Origin: an uncultured Prevotella sp.
GTDB lineage: Bacteria > Bacteroidota > Bacteroidia > Bacteroidales > Bacteroidaceae
Length of the DNA stretch: 37,000 nucleotides
Direction of reading: 5' to 3'
NCBI GenBank assembly: GCA_900315765.1
Contig: ONAK01000074.1
Span: 1 to 37,000 of the forward strand
Shown in pieces: positions 22,790-35,000 of the stretch. The position numbers and the translations under genes are program-made. The notes below the pieces were generated by a model. The model saw only the letters and a program-made list of their open reading frames with translations. It had not been told where the DNA came from and did no database searches. Every line of letters starts with the position of its first letter. Position 1 is the first letter of the stretch.

Positions 22790-24328
22790 ATGAAGAAACT
22801 ATTACTCATTGCCATGATTGTCATGTCGCAATCCATATTGGCAGACGGTATTAGTGTGATTAGTTTCAAATTATTGGAGACTGACCTTACTGCCAATACC
22901 AGAGGAACAGAAAGACGTGATCAAAATGGTGACAAGGCAGCACTAATCAAGATTGTGACACCCGAAAGAGGATTCCGCTACGACGGAGGTTCGCTTGGAA
23001 TCGTAGGGACAGAAGAGAAAACTGGCGAAATATGGCTATATGTGCCACCGCGAGCACAGAAACTTACCATATCACATCAAGTGTTTGGTGTAATGCGCGA
23101 CTATTACTACCCCACATCTATCCAGGGTGGACGTACATACGAGATGTTACTTGACATCGGTACAGGTCGCTATGTTACCATCACCACATCACAAGCAAAG
23201 AGTGACGTAACCCTAGATGGAGAATATCTGGGCAAATCACCTATCTACAATAAGTACTTGACCTACGGACGTCATGCTGTATTTGCCCAAAACGACATCT
23301 ACGAGGGAAATGACACAATTATAGTGGCAACTACCGATGCGAAGGAGACCAAGATGGCCAACATAGAGATGCAAAATATGAGCGATCACTTCGGCGAAGT
23401 ATATATCTCTGTAGAAAACAATGCAGAAATCTGGTTCAACGGCCAACAGGTGGGTACAGGCAAATGGTTTACACAGCTACGTGAAGGTTCGTACACTATA
23501 GAAACCCGCAAGTCAGATTGTGACCCTATGAGAACAAACTTCAGAGTAGAACCCAAGAGATATAACCAAATTACTGCTTATCCGCCATCACCCCACACTG
23601 GTATATTAAACATCTTTACTCGACCGCGCAATGTCACAGCTCTTCTTAACGGAATGGAGCGTATCGACCTGACCCAAATTGCTGTTCTGCCTGTTGGAAC
23701 ATACCAACTGGACATCAGTAAGCATGGCTATATCGGCACCACCAATGAGTATACCATTAAGCACAACATTACTACTACAGATACCATAAATCTTGAAAAA
23801 ATAGAGTATATCAAGCATTTTGCATTTTATTTCGGAGCGGGCTTTAACTACCGTCAGATGTATGGTGTCAGTGCGATGGCCGGCTGCATTCTCTGGAATA
23901 TCGATCTACAGGCCAGCTACACTTTAGGTCTTGGCTCATCTGATCCCGTCAGATGGTATACTGCTGATGACAATGTTGCTTATATGAGCAGCATTACCTA
24001 CAAAAGATCTACATTTGCCGCTAAACTAGGTTATCAGATAAGGCTCACTGAGCGACTAGGCATAACACCTCAGGTTGGTTATCATATTGAACAATTAACA
24101 GGTACAGTTATTGATGGCACCAACCTGTACGGTGATAAAGCATCAGCCAGTTGCGTCTCTGCAAGTGCTAAATTCATATATGCCCCCCTTCGACACTTTC
24201 AACTCTTTATCGCGCCTGAATTTTCTCTCGGCCTAACCAAGGATGACGAATTCAATCGTATAGATGCCGCCAGCGACATTGCTGCCGGTGGATTCATGAT
24301 TAGCGCAGGCGCCTTCCTTAGTTTCTAA
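22790..24328 (+). CDS. PEGA-domain surface protein with C-terminal beta-barrel
   Basis: This protein of 512 residues has a signal peptide (about 1-18) and an N-terminal beta domain (about 25-120) with Asp-Gln-Asn-Gly-Asp-Lys-Ala-Ala-Leu-Ile-Lys-Ile, which often precedes PEGA repeats in Bacteroidota. Two or three PEGA-like repeats follow (about 125-190, 205-260 and 265-335), seen as Val-Thr-Leu-Asp-Gly-Glu-Tyr-Leu-Gly-Lys-Ser-Pro and Ile-Trp-Phe-Asn-Gly-Gln-Gln-Val-Gly-Thr-Gly. The last 170 residues are amphipathic strands ending in Leu-Ser-Phe, an outer-membrane barrel pattern. It likely anchors PEGA domains to the outer membrane. It is the first gene of the surface operon. The precise role is unknown. 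Confidence 0.78.
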   Translation: MKKLLLIAMIVMSQSILADGISVISFKLLETDLTANTRGTERRDQNGDKAALIKIVTPERGFRYDGGSLGIVGTEEKTGEIWLYVPPRAQKLTISHQVFGVMRDYYYPTSIQGGRTYEMLLDIGTGRYVTITTSQAKSDVTLDGEYLGKSPIYNKYLTYGRHAVFAQNDIYEGNDTIIVATTDAKETKMANIEMQNMSDHFGEVYISVENNAEIWFNGQQVGTGKWFTQLREGSYTIETRKSDCDPMRTNFRVEPKRYNQITAYPPSPHTGILNIFTRPRNVTALLNGMERIDLTQIAVLPVGTYQLDISKHGYIGTTNEYTIKHNITTTDTINLEKIEYIKHFAFYFGAGFNYRQMYGVSAMAGCILWNIDLQASYTLGLGSSDPVRWYTADDNVAYMSSITYKRSTFAAKLGYQIRLTERLGITPQVGYHIEQLTGTVIDGTNLYGDKASASCVSASAKFIYAPLRHFQLFIAPEFSLGLTKDDEFNRIDAASDIAAGGFMISAGAFLSF

Positions 24329-24358
24329 TTTACCCATGTTATATAAATTCAAAGACAT

Positions 24359-25993
24359 ATGAAAGCAAAGGTATTCAACAAGATATTGACTTCCCTTTCG
24401 TTACTTATGATTCTTACTGCTTGTAAGGGCGAATTTGCAAACGAAGTAATCCCTGCCAGAGAAATGCTAAGGGTACTAGACGGCACTATTGAAATACAAT
24501 CCGACGTCGAGGAAACCATTGTAAACGTCACCGCCGATTGTCATTGGAAAGTGGATAGTCTTGACTCTGGAGATTTTGGTAGCAATCTGACAATTCGACC
24601 ACGCGAAGGCGTAGGCGACGGAGTGCTTGTTATCGGTAATGACCAGAACACAACCAATGCAGACCGTACAGCACTAATAGTACTGGCTTCTGATGGCGGT
24701 TTGCGACAAAAAGTTACGATAAGACAGACAGGAAAGGGAGACGGTATCAACCTTTCGCGCGGATCATTCACATTCGATACAGAGCCTACTGAGGCACAGT
24801 TCTTAACTATCAGCAGTAACACCCAGTGGAAAATAGAGATTCCAGAAGGAGTTAACTGGGTAACACTCGACAAGACAAGCGGTGAAAGTGGCGAGAGCCT
24901 CATCCAAATCAAGGCCCAGCCTTCGTCTACAGATGCGCTTCGTTCCACTTCTTTGTCAGTATTATATGGCGAATCCTTTAATAAAGTAGAAGAGTTTACT
25001 ATTTCGCAAAAAGGTCTTACTAATTTATATCTCGAAACAGTCGAAAGCGTTGGTCGCTTTGAGTCGACTGGTGGCGAAACCGTGATTCATGTAGAAAGCA
25101 ATGCTCAGTGGTTTGCATTCATACCTTCATCGATATCTTGGTTGCACTTTGATGCTGAACTCGACTCGTTAACCTCTGAAGGAACTGCTTCTAGGATTGG
25201 CAACGGTGATTTGCATATCAAGTGTGATGAAAATAGCACCTCACGCGACCGCACCACAGGTGTGGTCATTGTGGCTGGCAGCCGAAGTCCCAAGGAAGTT
25301 GTTGTAACTATGGAACAAGTGAGAAACGGCTCAATATTGCCATTGGAAACCTCAGTCAGCCTAAGCGAACTGAGCGTATCATACGACTTAGCCAATTTCC
25401 TTATAAGTGTTGTATCAGAAGAGGTTGTTGGAGATTTCGGACTCGTTTACAGCACCAATGCCCATCCTACAGTATCCGAAGGTCGGAAGATAGTTACTGG
25501 TAACGGAGGTTTGTCTTCTGCGATGGCTTATAAGTTAGAAGGGCTTGAAACCAACACCACTTATTATGTTCGTGCTTTTGTGGAGAAGAAATCTACTCAA
25601 GAAACTCTATATAGCGACGAATTGACAGTTACCACATTAGCCTACTCTGCAATGATAGGAGAAGTAAGGTCGCTTTACGTAGGTGATACTTATGCCGACA
25701 TGCGATTCAGTTATGTGGCCGACGAAGAGATAATCGATTGTGGCTTTGTATATAGCGGCACTAATGAGACTCCTACTCGCGAAAACGACACTATGGTAAC
25801 TATCGGTCATAGCGGAATGGGAGGCAACGTAATGACAACTATTGCTGATCTTGAGAAGTCTACCACCTATTATATACGTGGTTATCTGCTCACCAAGCAA
25901 GGCATCATATATAGCCCGAATGTGGTTACTATCAAGACTTCAAAGACGAGCAAAGAGCCTGGAGAGAGCAGCAATCCCGACCCACAATTCTAA
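24359..25993 (+). CDS. BACON-domain lipoprotein with FN3-like C-terminal domains
   Basis: This lipoprotein of 544 residues has lipobox Leu-Thr-Ala-Cys (Cys22). Three BACON-like domains lie at about residues 42-125, 130-218 and 225-322. Each has a central Trp (Cys-His-Trp-Lys, Thr-Gln-Trp-Lys, Ala-Gln-Trp-Phe), an Asn/Ser-x-x-Arg turn and a closing Gln strand (Ile-Arg-Gln, Ile-Ser-Gln, Met-Glu-Gln). Two FN3-like domains follow at about 328-428 and 430-530, each ending in Thr-Thr-Tyr-Tyr-[Val/Ile]-Arg. BACON domains are often linked to glycan or mucin binding in Bacteroidota, but that role is not shown here. It lies between the PEGA gene and the giant gene in one transcription unit. Confidence 0.82.
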   Translation: MKAKVFNKILTSLSLLMILTACKGEFANEVIPAREMLRVLDGTIEIQSDVEETIVNVTADCHWKVDSLDSGDFGSNLTIRPREGVGDGVLVIGNDQNTTNADRTALIVLASDGGLRQKVTIRQTGKGDGINLSRGSFTFDTEPTEAQFLTISSNTQWKIEIPEGVNWVTLDKTSGESGESLIQIKAQPSSTDALRSTSLSVLYGESFNKVEEFTISQKGLTNLYLETVESVGRFESTGGETVIHVESNAQWFAFIPSSISWLHFDAELDSLTSEGTASRIGNGDLHIKCDENSTSRDRTTGVVIVAGSRSPKEVVVTMEQVRNGSILPLETSVSLSELSVSYDLANFLISVVSEEVVGDFGLVYSTNAHPTVSEGRKIVTGNGGLSSAMAYKLEGLETNTTYYVRAFVEKKSTQETLYSDELTVTTLAYSAMIGEVRSLYVGDTYADMRFSYVADEEIIDCGFVYSGTNETPTRENDTMVTIGHSGMGGNVMTTIADLEKSTTYYIRGYLLTKQGIIYSPNVVTIKTSKTSKEPGESSNPDPQF

Positions 25994-26011
25994 CGTAAAA
26001 AGTAATAGGCC

Positions 26012-29000
26012 ATGAAGAAGCTAATAATAAGTATCACTGCGTTGCTGGGCGTTATGGTGCCCAGCATCACAATGGCGCAAGGAACAGGCCCAGAGCCATA
26101 TGCGGTACTAAGCGAAAGCAATACAAAGCTTACGTTCTACTACAATGATAATAAACCTAGCGAAGATTGGAATAGTTATGCCTCAACTATTACATCAGTT
26201 GTTTTCGACGAATCATTTGCTAACTGTACTTCATTGGAAAGTACGGCGTATTGGTTTTATGACTGTACCAATTTGGCCAGTATTACAGGTATAGAACACC
26301 TCAACACTGCCTCTGTGAAGAACATGAATAGCATGTTCTATCGTTGTTCCAAACTGACAAGTCTTGACGTGAGCGGCTTCAATACAAGCAGTGCAACAAA
26401 CATGAGTTTTATGTTCTTTAACTGTTCACGTCTAGAAACCCTTGAAGTGAGTAACTTCGATACTTCTAGTGCAAAGAACATAAGCGGCATGTTCTATAAC
26501 TGTTCTGGTCTGACGAGTCTTGACGTGAGTCATTTCAATACAGCCAATGTGACAAACATGAGCGGCATGTTCAGAGATTGTAGAAATCTGTCGAGTCTTG
26601 ACGTTAGCGACTTCAATACGACCAATGTGACAGACATGAGTTCTATGTTCTATTGGTGTTCCGGTCTGACGAGCCTAGATGTGAGTAGCTTTAACACAGA
26701 CAAAGTAACAAAAATAAGCGCCATGTTCAATGGCTGTTCAAGTCTGACAACCCTTAACTTGAGTAACTTCAATACATCCAATGTGTCAGACCTGAGCGAA
26801 ATGTTCCAAGGTTGTTTAGGGTTAACAAGTCTTGACTTGAGTAGCTTCAATACAGACAATGTAACGAACATGAAAAGTATGTTCTATAATTGTTCTAGCC
26901 TGGCAAGCCTTGACTTGAGTGGTTTCAATACAGCAAAAGTGACAACCATGGAATATATGTTCGGAGGTTGTTCTAGCATGACGAGTCTTGACTTGAGTAA
27001 CTTCGTTACAAACAATGTTACGAACATGAGCGGTATGTTCTCTGGCTGTTCTGGACTAACGAGTCTCAACATAAGCAGTTTCAACACAGGCAGTGTAAAA
27101 GCCATGTATGAAATGTTTAAAGACTGTTCCAATCTGCCGAGCATTAACTTGAGCAACTTCAATACGGAGAATGTAACAAACATGTATTGGATGTTTGGTA
27201 ACTGTTCTAGTCTAACAACCATTAACTTAAGTAGCTTCAATACGACCAATGTGATAGAAATGACTTCTATGTTCAATGGCTGTTCAGGGCTGACAAGCAT
27301 TGACGTAAGTAATTTCAATACGGCCAATGTAACGAACATGGGCGGCTTATTCTCTGGTTGTTCTGGGCTGACGAGTCTCAATTTGAGCAATTTCAATACA
27401 AACAATGTGACGAACATGGCCGTTTTGTTCAATGGCTGTTCTGGCTTGACCATCCTTGATTTGAATAATTTCAATACGGCCAATGTAACGAACATGAGCA
27501 GTATGTTCAATGGCTGTTCTGGGCTGACGGAGCTTGATGTTAGCAATTTCAATACGGCCAATGTAAAGGACATGACCAAAATGTTCTATGATTGTACTAG
27601 TCTAACATCCATTTATGTAGATGACAATTGGAGTACAGAGGCTGTCACATCAAGTAACAGCATGTTCTATAACTGTTCAAACCTCGTCGGTGGAAAAGGA
27701 ACTACCTATATTTCCCCAAACTATAATGCAACCTATGCCCGTATCGACGACCCAGATAATGGTAATCCTGGTTACTTGACAGACGTTGCAGACAAAGGCA
27801 AAGTTCTGGAGCCCTACGCAGTGCTAACGGATAATGATGACGAGATAACAACTGATGCAGGCACTATTAAAGGTAAGACACTCACTTTCTACTACGATAA
27901 GCAGAAAGAGACACGCAGCGGTATGGATCTGACGTACACCCCGTGGCGTGATGATGAAACCAAGGAAACAATCACCAAGGTGGTGTTCGACGCATCGTTT
28001 GCTGATTGCACCAGCCTGACAACAACTGATAGTTGGTTCAACGAGTGTTCTAATCTGGCAACCATCGAGAACATCAGCAACCTGAAAACCGAACATGTCA
28101 CCAACATGAGTGCGATGTTCAGAATGTGTACCTCACTTACCAGTATCGACTTCGAAAACTTCAATACGAGCAATGCTACAACTTTAGACAACATGTTCTT
28201 TGGTTGTACAGGTTTGACCAACCTCGACTTGAGTCATTTCAATACTGCAAATGTAGAAGACATGCACAGCATGTTCGCAGGCTGTACCAAATTGACAACG
28301 CTTGACCTAAGCCATTTCGAAACGAGTAGCCTAACAAACATACAGGGAATGTTTTCAGGCTGTGAGTTATTAGAGACTGTTGACCTCAGCAGTTGGAACA
28401 CCGCAAGTGTTACAGACGTCCGATTCCTGTTTAATTACTGTACAAGTCTAACGACAGTATATGTTGGTTCCACATGGGACCTATCGAGCGTAACGACAGA
28501 AATGGGTAGCTACGTGTTTAACAACTGTAACAACATCGGAGGAGGACAAGGCACCTCATATAGTAGCAGCCATATCGACCACACCTACGCCCGTATCGAC
28601 GATCCAGATAATGGAAATCCAGGTTACTTTACAGACGTTGCAGATAAATATAAGGTTCCAGAGCCTTACGCCGTGCTGAAGGAGAATGGAGATGAAATAA
28701 CAACTGATGATGGAACTATTACAGGCAAGACACTTACATTCTACTACGATTCTAAGAAAAAGGATAGCGATTTTGAAATTGTACCATTCTCTTCTGAAAG
28801 TGACAGAGGGTGGGATAGCGAAAGAGGTTACATTACAGAGGTTGAATTCGATGCATCCTTTGCCAATTGCAAGACTTTGACAAGCACCGCTTATTGGTTC
28901 AGTTATTGCGCAAACTTAAAAAAGATCACACACATTGAGTACTTAGTAACTGATGATGTGGAAAATATGGCGGCAATGTTTAGGGGTTGTTCAGATCTTA

Positions 29001-32000
29001 CTGACCTTGATTTTAGCCACTTTAATACAGCTAATGTAAAGGATATGAGCGAATTGTTCCATACAGGTCCCAAAAGTCTCGATTTGAGAAGCTTCGATAC
29101 TCGCAATGTAACTGACATGAGCGCTATGTTTTACTATTCTAGTGTTACGAGCCTTGATTTAAGCAGTTTCGATACTCGTAATGTAGAAAATATGAATGGT
29201 ATGTTCATACAGTGTTCTAGTCTGAGCACTCTTGATTTGAGCAATTTCGAGACAGAAAACGTAAAAAACATGGCTTCTATGTTCTATCGTTGTACTGGTC
29301 TGACAAGCCTTAATGTGAGCAACTTCAATACTGCCAACGTGACAACCATGAAAGACATGTTTAAAGGGTGTTCTCATCTGACGACTCTTGATTTGGGCAG
29401 TTTCAATACAGGGAACGTGAAAGACATGTCAGAAATGTTCTGGGATTGTGGTCGTTTGAAAACCATCTTTGTCAGCGAATGGAATACATCTGCTTTAGAA
29501 GAAGGGAAAGACAAACTTATGTTTGAGTTCAGCACAAGTCTTGTTGGCGGGCAAGGAACGAAATATTCTGCAAGCTATACCGATGCTACTTATGCCCGCA
29601 TTGACAATCTCCCGGATAATCCAGGCTATTTTACTCGAAGTGGAGATGAGCCTTATAAGGCCCCAGAAGCCTATGCCGTATTGAGCGACAATAATACCGT
29701 ACTTACATTCTATTACAACAAGAATAAGGGAGAAGACGCCTTTGATGTCAAATCGTTTAATTCAATAACTGATAGAGGATGGAATGACGTAAGTAGTAAT
29801 ATTACCAAGGTTGTATTCGATGCCTCATTCGCCGAATGTACCACGCTGACCAGCACTGCATATTGGTTTGAAGGGTTCTCTAGTCTGACAACATTTGAAG
29901 GCTCCAATCTCGTTACATCTAGAGTGACGAACATGATCGCAATGTTCTCTGGTTGCTCTAGTCTGACAAGCCTTGACGTAAGTAGCTTCAATACGGTCAA
30001 TGTGACGAACATGACATCCATGTTCCAAGACTGTTCTAATCTACAGACGATATCTGTAGGCAGAGACTGGATTACAAAAAAATCAACGAATGGTAACAAT
30101 ATGTTCTCAGGTTGTACTAGTCTCGTTGGTGGCGCAGGCACAAGCTTCAATTCTAGTGCTGTAAATCATTATTACGCTCATGTTGATGGTGGTGCTGATA
30201 ATCCCGGCTATTTTACACTTAGTGCTGATGCACCTACGAAGTCACCAGAACCATATGCATTGTTGAGCGATGACGGCAAAGTACTATCCATCTACTACGA
30301 TGATATGAAGAGCAGCCATATTATCTTAAATATGATCAGTATCGATGAAGGATTTATGTATAATAACATCGGGTGGCCATACGGAACAAGCCAAACTGTG
30401 ACTACCGTAATATTCGATCCATCGTTTGCTGATTGCCGGCTGAAGAATCTTAATAGTATGTTCAGAGGATTTACCAAGCTCTCAAATATAAATGGCATTG
30501 AATATTTGAATACCAGCGAAGTGACGGATATGTATCTTATGTTTGCCTACTGTTATGAGCTTAAAAATATTGACTTGAGCAACTTCAACACATCAAATGC
30601 TGTAAGAATGTATGGCATGTTCGAGTATTGTACTTCACTCACGGCTCTCGATTTGAGCAGTTTCAATACATCAAAGCTTCGTGATATATCCTGTATGTTC
30701 TATGGTGATAATGCACTTAAGACTATATATGTAGGTAGTGGTTGGAATACATCTCAGATTATCAACCCCGATAGTCTTGATATGGTATTTAAACGATGCG
30801 AAAATCTAGTTGGCGGAAAAGGTACTATGTATGATGAAAGCCGATATGAGTATAGTGATACCGACGGAGCCTATGCCCGTATCGATGGTAGTTCGGGTAA
30901 GCCTGGCTACATGACAGATATAAATACGCGTAGTGCTTATGCAGTATTAAGCGATGAAAATACTGTGATGACGTTATATTACGATGGTCTGAAAGGTGTA
31001 CGCGGCGGAATAAATATTGGTGATTGGTATAGCTTTACTACAAGTGTTAGATCTGTTGTCTTTGATGAATCGTTTGCAAGCTATACTTCATTAACAAGTA
31101 CAAGTTGTTGGTTTTCTGGATTTAATTATTTGGAAAGTATTACAGGTATAGAGCACCTCAAGACAGACAATGTGATTGATATGAGTGATATGTTCCATTA
31201 CTGTTCTGTTTTGACGAGTCTTGACCTAAGCGGATTTAATACGAGCAATGTGACGGACATGAGTGAGATGTTTAATAAATGTTACGGTCTAACCAGTCTT
31301 GACGTGAGCAACTTCAACACAGCCAATGTGACGGACATGAGAAATATGTTTTGTGGCTGTATGAGCTTGTCTAGTCTTGACGTGAGCAACTTCAACACGG
31401 GCAATGTGACAGACATGGGGTATATGTTCTTTGGCTGTTCGAGCCTGACGAGCTTAGACTTGAGCGGGTTCAATACAACCAATGTGACGAACATGGGGTA
31501 TATGTTCGATGATTGCTATAATCTGTCGAGTCTAGACGTAAGTGGATTCAATACGAACAATGTAACGGACATGGGATGGATGTTCAGTGATTGCTCTAGA
31601 CTGACGAGTCTTGACATGAGTAATTTCAGCACGATCAATGTGACGAATATGACTGGTTTGTTTTCTGGCTGTTCAAGTCTGACAAGTCTTGACCTGAGTA
31701 GTTTCAACACTGCTAATGTAACGAGCATGACTCAGATGTTCTCTAATTGCGATAATCTGAGAACAATCTTTGTAGGAGAAGATTGGGGAACCACAAAGGT
31801 AAACTCCAGCCTGCACATGTTTTATCAATGTAAAACACTCGTTGGTGGAGCTGGAACTGTTTATGACGGAGGTCATATAGATAAAGCCTATGCCCGCATT
31901 GATGGTGGGGCTAATAGTTCTACTCCAGGCTACTTTACCCGGAGTGGTGAAGAGCCATACAGATTCCCAGAAGCATATGCCGTGCTGACGGAAAATGATG

Positions 32001-35000
32001 ATTACGTGACAACTGATGAGGGTACACTAAAACAAAAGACGCTTACCTTCTACTACGACTCCCATAAAGAGAGTAGAGGTGGTATGAGCGTTGGTCCGTT
32101 TGCTTTAGATTCAGATATGGCATGGTTTAATCAGACGAAAAGCATTACAACCGTTGTCTTCGACAATTCGTTTGCCAACTGCACCACATTGACAAGCACT
32201 GCTCATTGGTTTGAAAGATGTTCAAACATATCATCAATCTTAGGTATAGATAATCTTAAGACGGATAAAGTTACGAACATGGCCAGGATGTTCGAATACT
32301 GTTCTAGTTTGACGAGCCTTGACTTGAGTGGTTTCAAGACAGACAATGTGACAGACATGAGCTGCATGTTTGGCAATTGTTCTGGTCTGACGAGCCTTAA
32401 CATAAGTAGTTTCAACACAGAGAATGTGACGGACATGATTAGTATGTTCCATGGCTGTTCTGGCTTGACTAACCTTGATGTAACTAATTTCAAGACAGAC
32501 AATGTGACGGATATGAATGGTATGTTCTCCGACTGTTCTAGTTTGAAGAGCCTTGATTTGAGCGGATTTAACACAGAGAGTGTAACGGGTATGCAGGCTA
32601 TGTTCAGTGGTTGTTCTAATTTGGGAACCATCTATGTAGGAGATAAATGGAATGTTTCTAGTGTTACGTATCGTTTATTTGTGTTCGAAGATTGTACTGC
32701 TCTAGTTGGCGGTGCAGGAACTCCTTATGATCCAAATCATACAGACACAGAGTATGCCCGCATTGATGGTGGACCAGACAGTGATACTCCAGGCTACTTC
32801 GCCGTGTTGACGGATAATGAGCATGTCATTTATATTAATGAAGTTCCAATTAACGGTAAAACCCTTACCTTCTATTATGATAAGAATAAAACGGAGAGAG
32901 AAGGTATGAGTGTTGGACCGTTTGAGACTTGGACAGATAGAGGATGGAATGATGATCGAGAGTCTATTACATCAGTAGAATTCGACACGTCATTTTCAAA
33001 ATGTACCACTTTGAAGAGTACGGCTTATTGGTTTGAAGGTTGCACAAACCTGACATTATTTAGTGGTCTTGACAACCTAAAGACGGATAATGTGGAAGAC
33101 ATGACATGTATGTTTGCTAACTGTTTTTATCTACGCTATCTTGACATTAGCGGATTCAATACAGGAAAAGTAACATCGATGATGGGTATGTTCTATGATT
33201 GTAATTTTTTGGAAACCATCTTTGTCGGTGAAAAATGGAATACGGATAACCTCACAAATCTGGGGGGAAATTCCATGTTTTCTTTTTGTGATCGGCTTGT
33301 TGGTGGTCAGGGAACTAAATATGCTGACAACTACATTAATGATCATACATATGCTCACATCGACGAAGGCACTTCGAATCCAGGATACTTTACAGATATT
33401 AAATCGCCATATCCGTATGCTGTGATAAGTGACGAAAATACCAAAGTAACATTCTATTACGATGCAAAGAGAAAGGAGAGAAATGGTATATGGTTATTGT
33501 ATTGGCATAAGTATAGTGAAAGTATTACTCAAGTTATCTTCGAAAGTTCGTTTGCTGAATACAAGGATCTTCCAGATCTAGAATGTTGGTTTGCTGGTTG
33601 TTCAAAATTGACATCTATCGAAGGCTTTAGCAATTTGAATACAGAGAAAATAACAAACATGCGAGGCATGTTCATAAATTGTTCAAGTCTAACGACACTT
33701 GATTTGAGTAGCTTAAATACCTCTAATGTGACGACTATGGCTCAAATGTTCCAGGGCTGTTCTAATCTGGAAAGCCTTAACATAAGTTTCGAAAATACAG
33801 GCGAGGTAATAACTATGCAAAACATGTTCGGAGACTGTTCCAAGCTTAAGAATCTTAATTTAAGCAACTTTAACACCGCTAAGTTAGAGGTTATGAGCAA
33901 TCTGTTCTCGGGCTGTTCTAATCTGGAAAGCCTTGACATAAGTTTCGAAAATACAGGTAAGGTAATATATATGCAAAACGTGTTCGAAGGCTGTTCCAAG
34001 CTTAAGAGTCTTGATTTAAGCAGCTTTAACACAGAAAATGTAACGCATATGTCGGGCATGTTTAGTGAATGTTCCAGTCTGACGGATCTTGATCTGAGCA
34101 ATTTCATGACAAACAAAGTAGAGGACATGAGCAATATGTTCAATAATTGTTCAAGCTTAGCAACCATTTATGTAAGTAGCCTATGGAATACCGAGGCTGT
34201 AACGGAAAGCACAGACATGTTCTCCGGTTGTACCAGTCTTGTTGGTGGAGCAGGTACTACTTATGCTGATGCATATAAAGATGTAGCCTACGCCCATATT
34301 GATGATACATCTAATCCTGGTTACCTGACAGATGCAAACTCGCGAGAGCCATACGCCGTGCTGAGTGACAATGATGATGAAGTGACTGTTGATGGAATCA
34401 TTGTTAATGGAAAAACGCTTACCTTCTATTACGATAATAATAGAGGAGAAGATGGAATGGATATTGGACCGTTTAACTATTTTGATACACGAGGTTGGAA
34501 TGACGCTGATTCAACTATTACATCTGTCGTTTTTGATGCTTCATTTACCAGTTGCAATTCATTAAAAAGTACAGCTTATTGGTTCCACGGATGTAAAAAT
34601 CTTACTACAATCACAGGCATAGAGAACCTCAAAACAGACAATGTGACGGACATGAACCGGATGTTCTGTTACTGTTCAAAACTTACGAGCCTTGATGTAA
34701 GCGGATTAAACACAGCCAATGTGACAACAATGTACGATATGTTCTCTGGTTGTTCTAGTTTGACGAGCCTTGACCTAAGTGGATTCAACACGAGCAAAGT
34801 GACAAACATGGGATATATGTTTAATGAATGTTCTAGTCTGACGACCCTTGACATAAGCGGATTCAATACGGACAATGTGACTGACATGAATTTTATGTTC
34901 TATGGATGTTTTAGCCTGACGAGCCTTGACGTGAGCGGATTCAATACGGAGAATGTAACAAACATGTATGGTATGTTCTATGACTGTTCAGGTTTGACGA

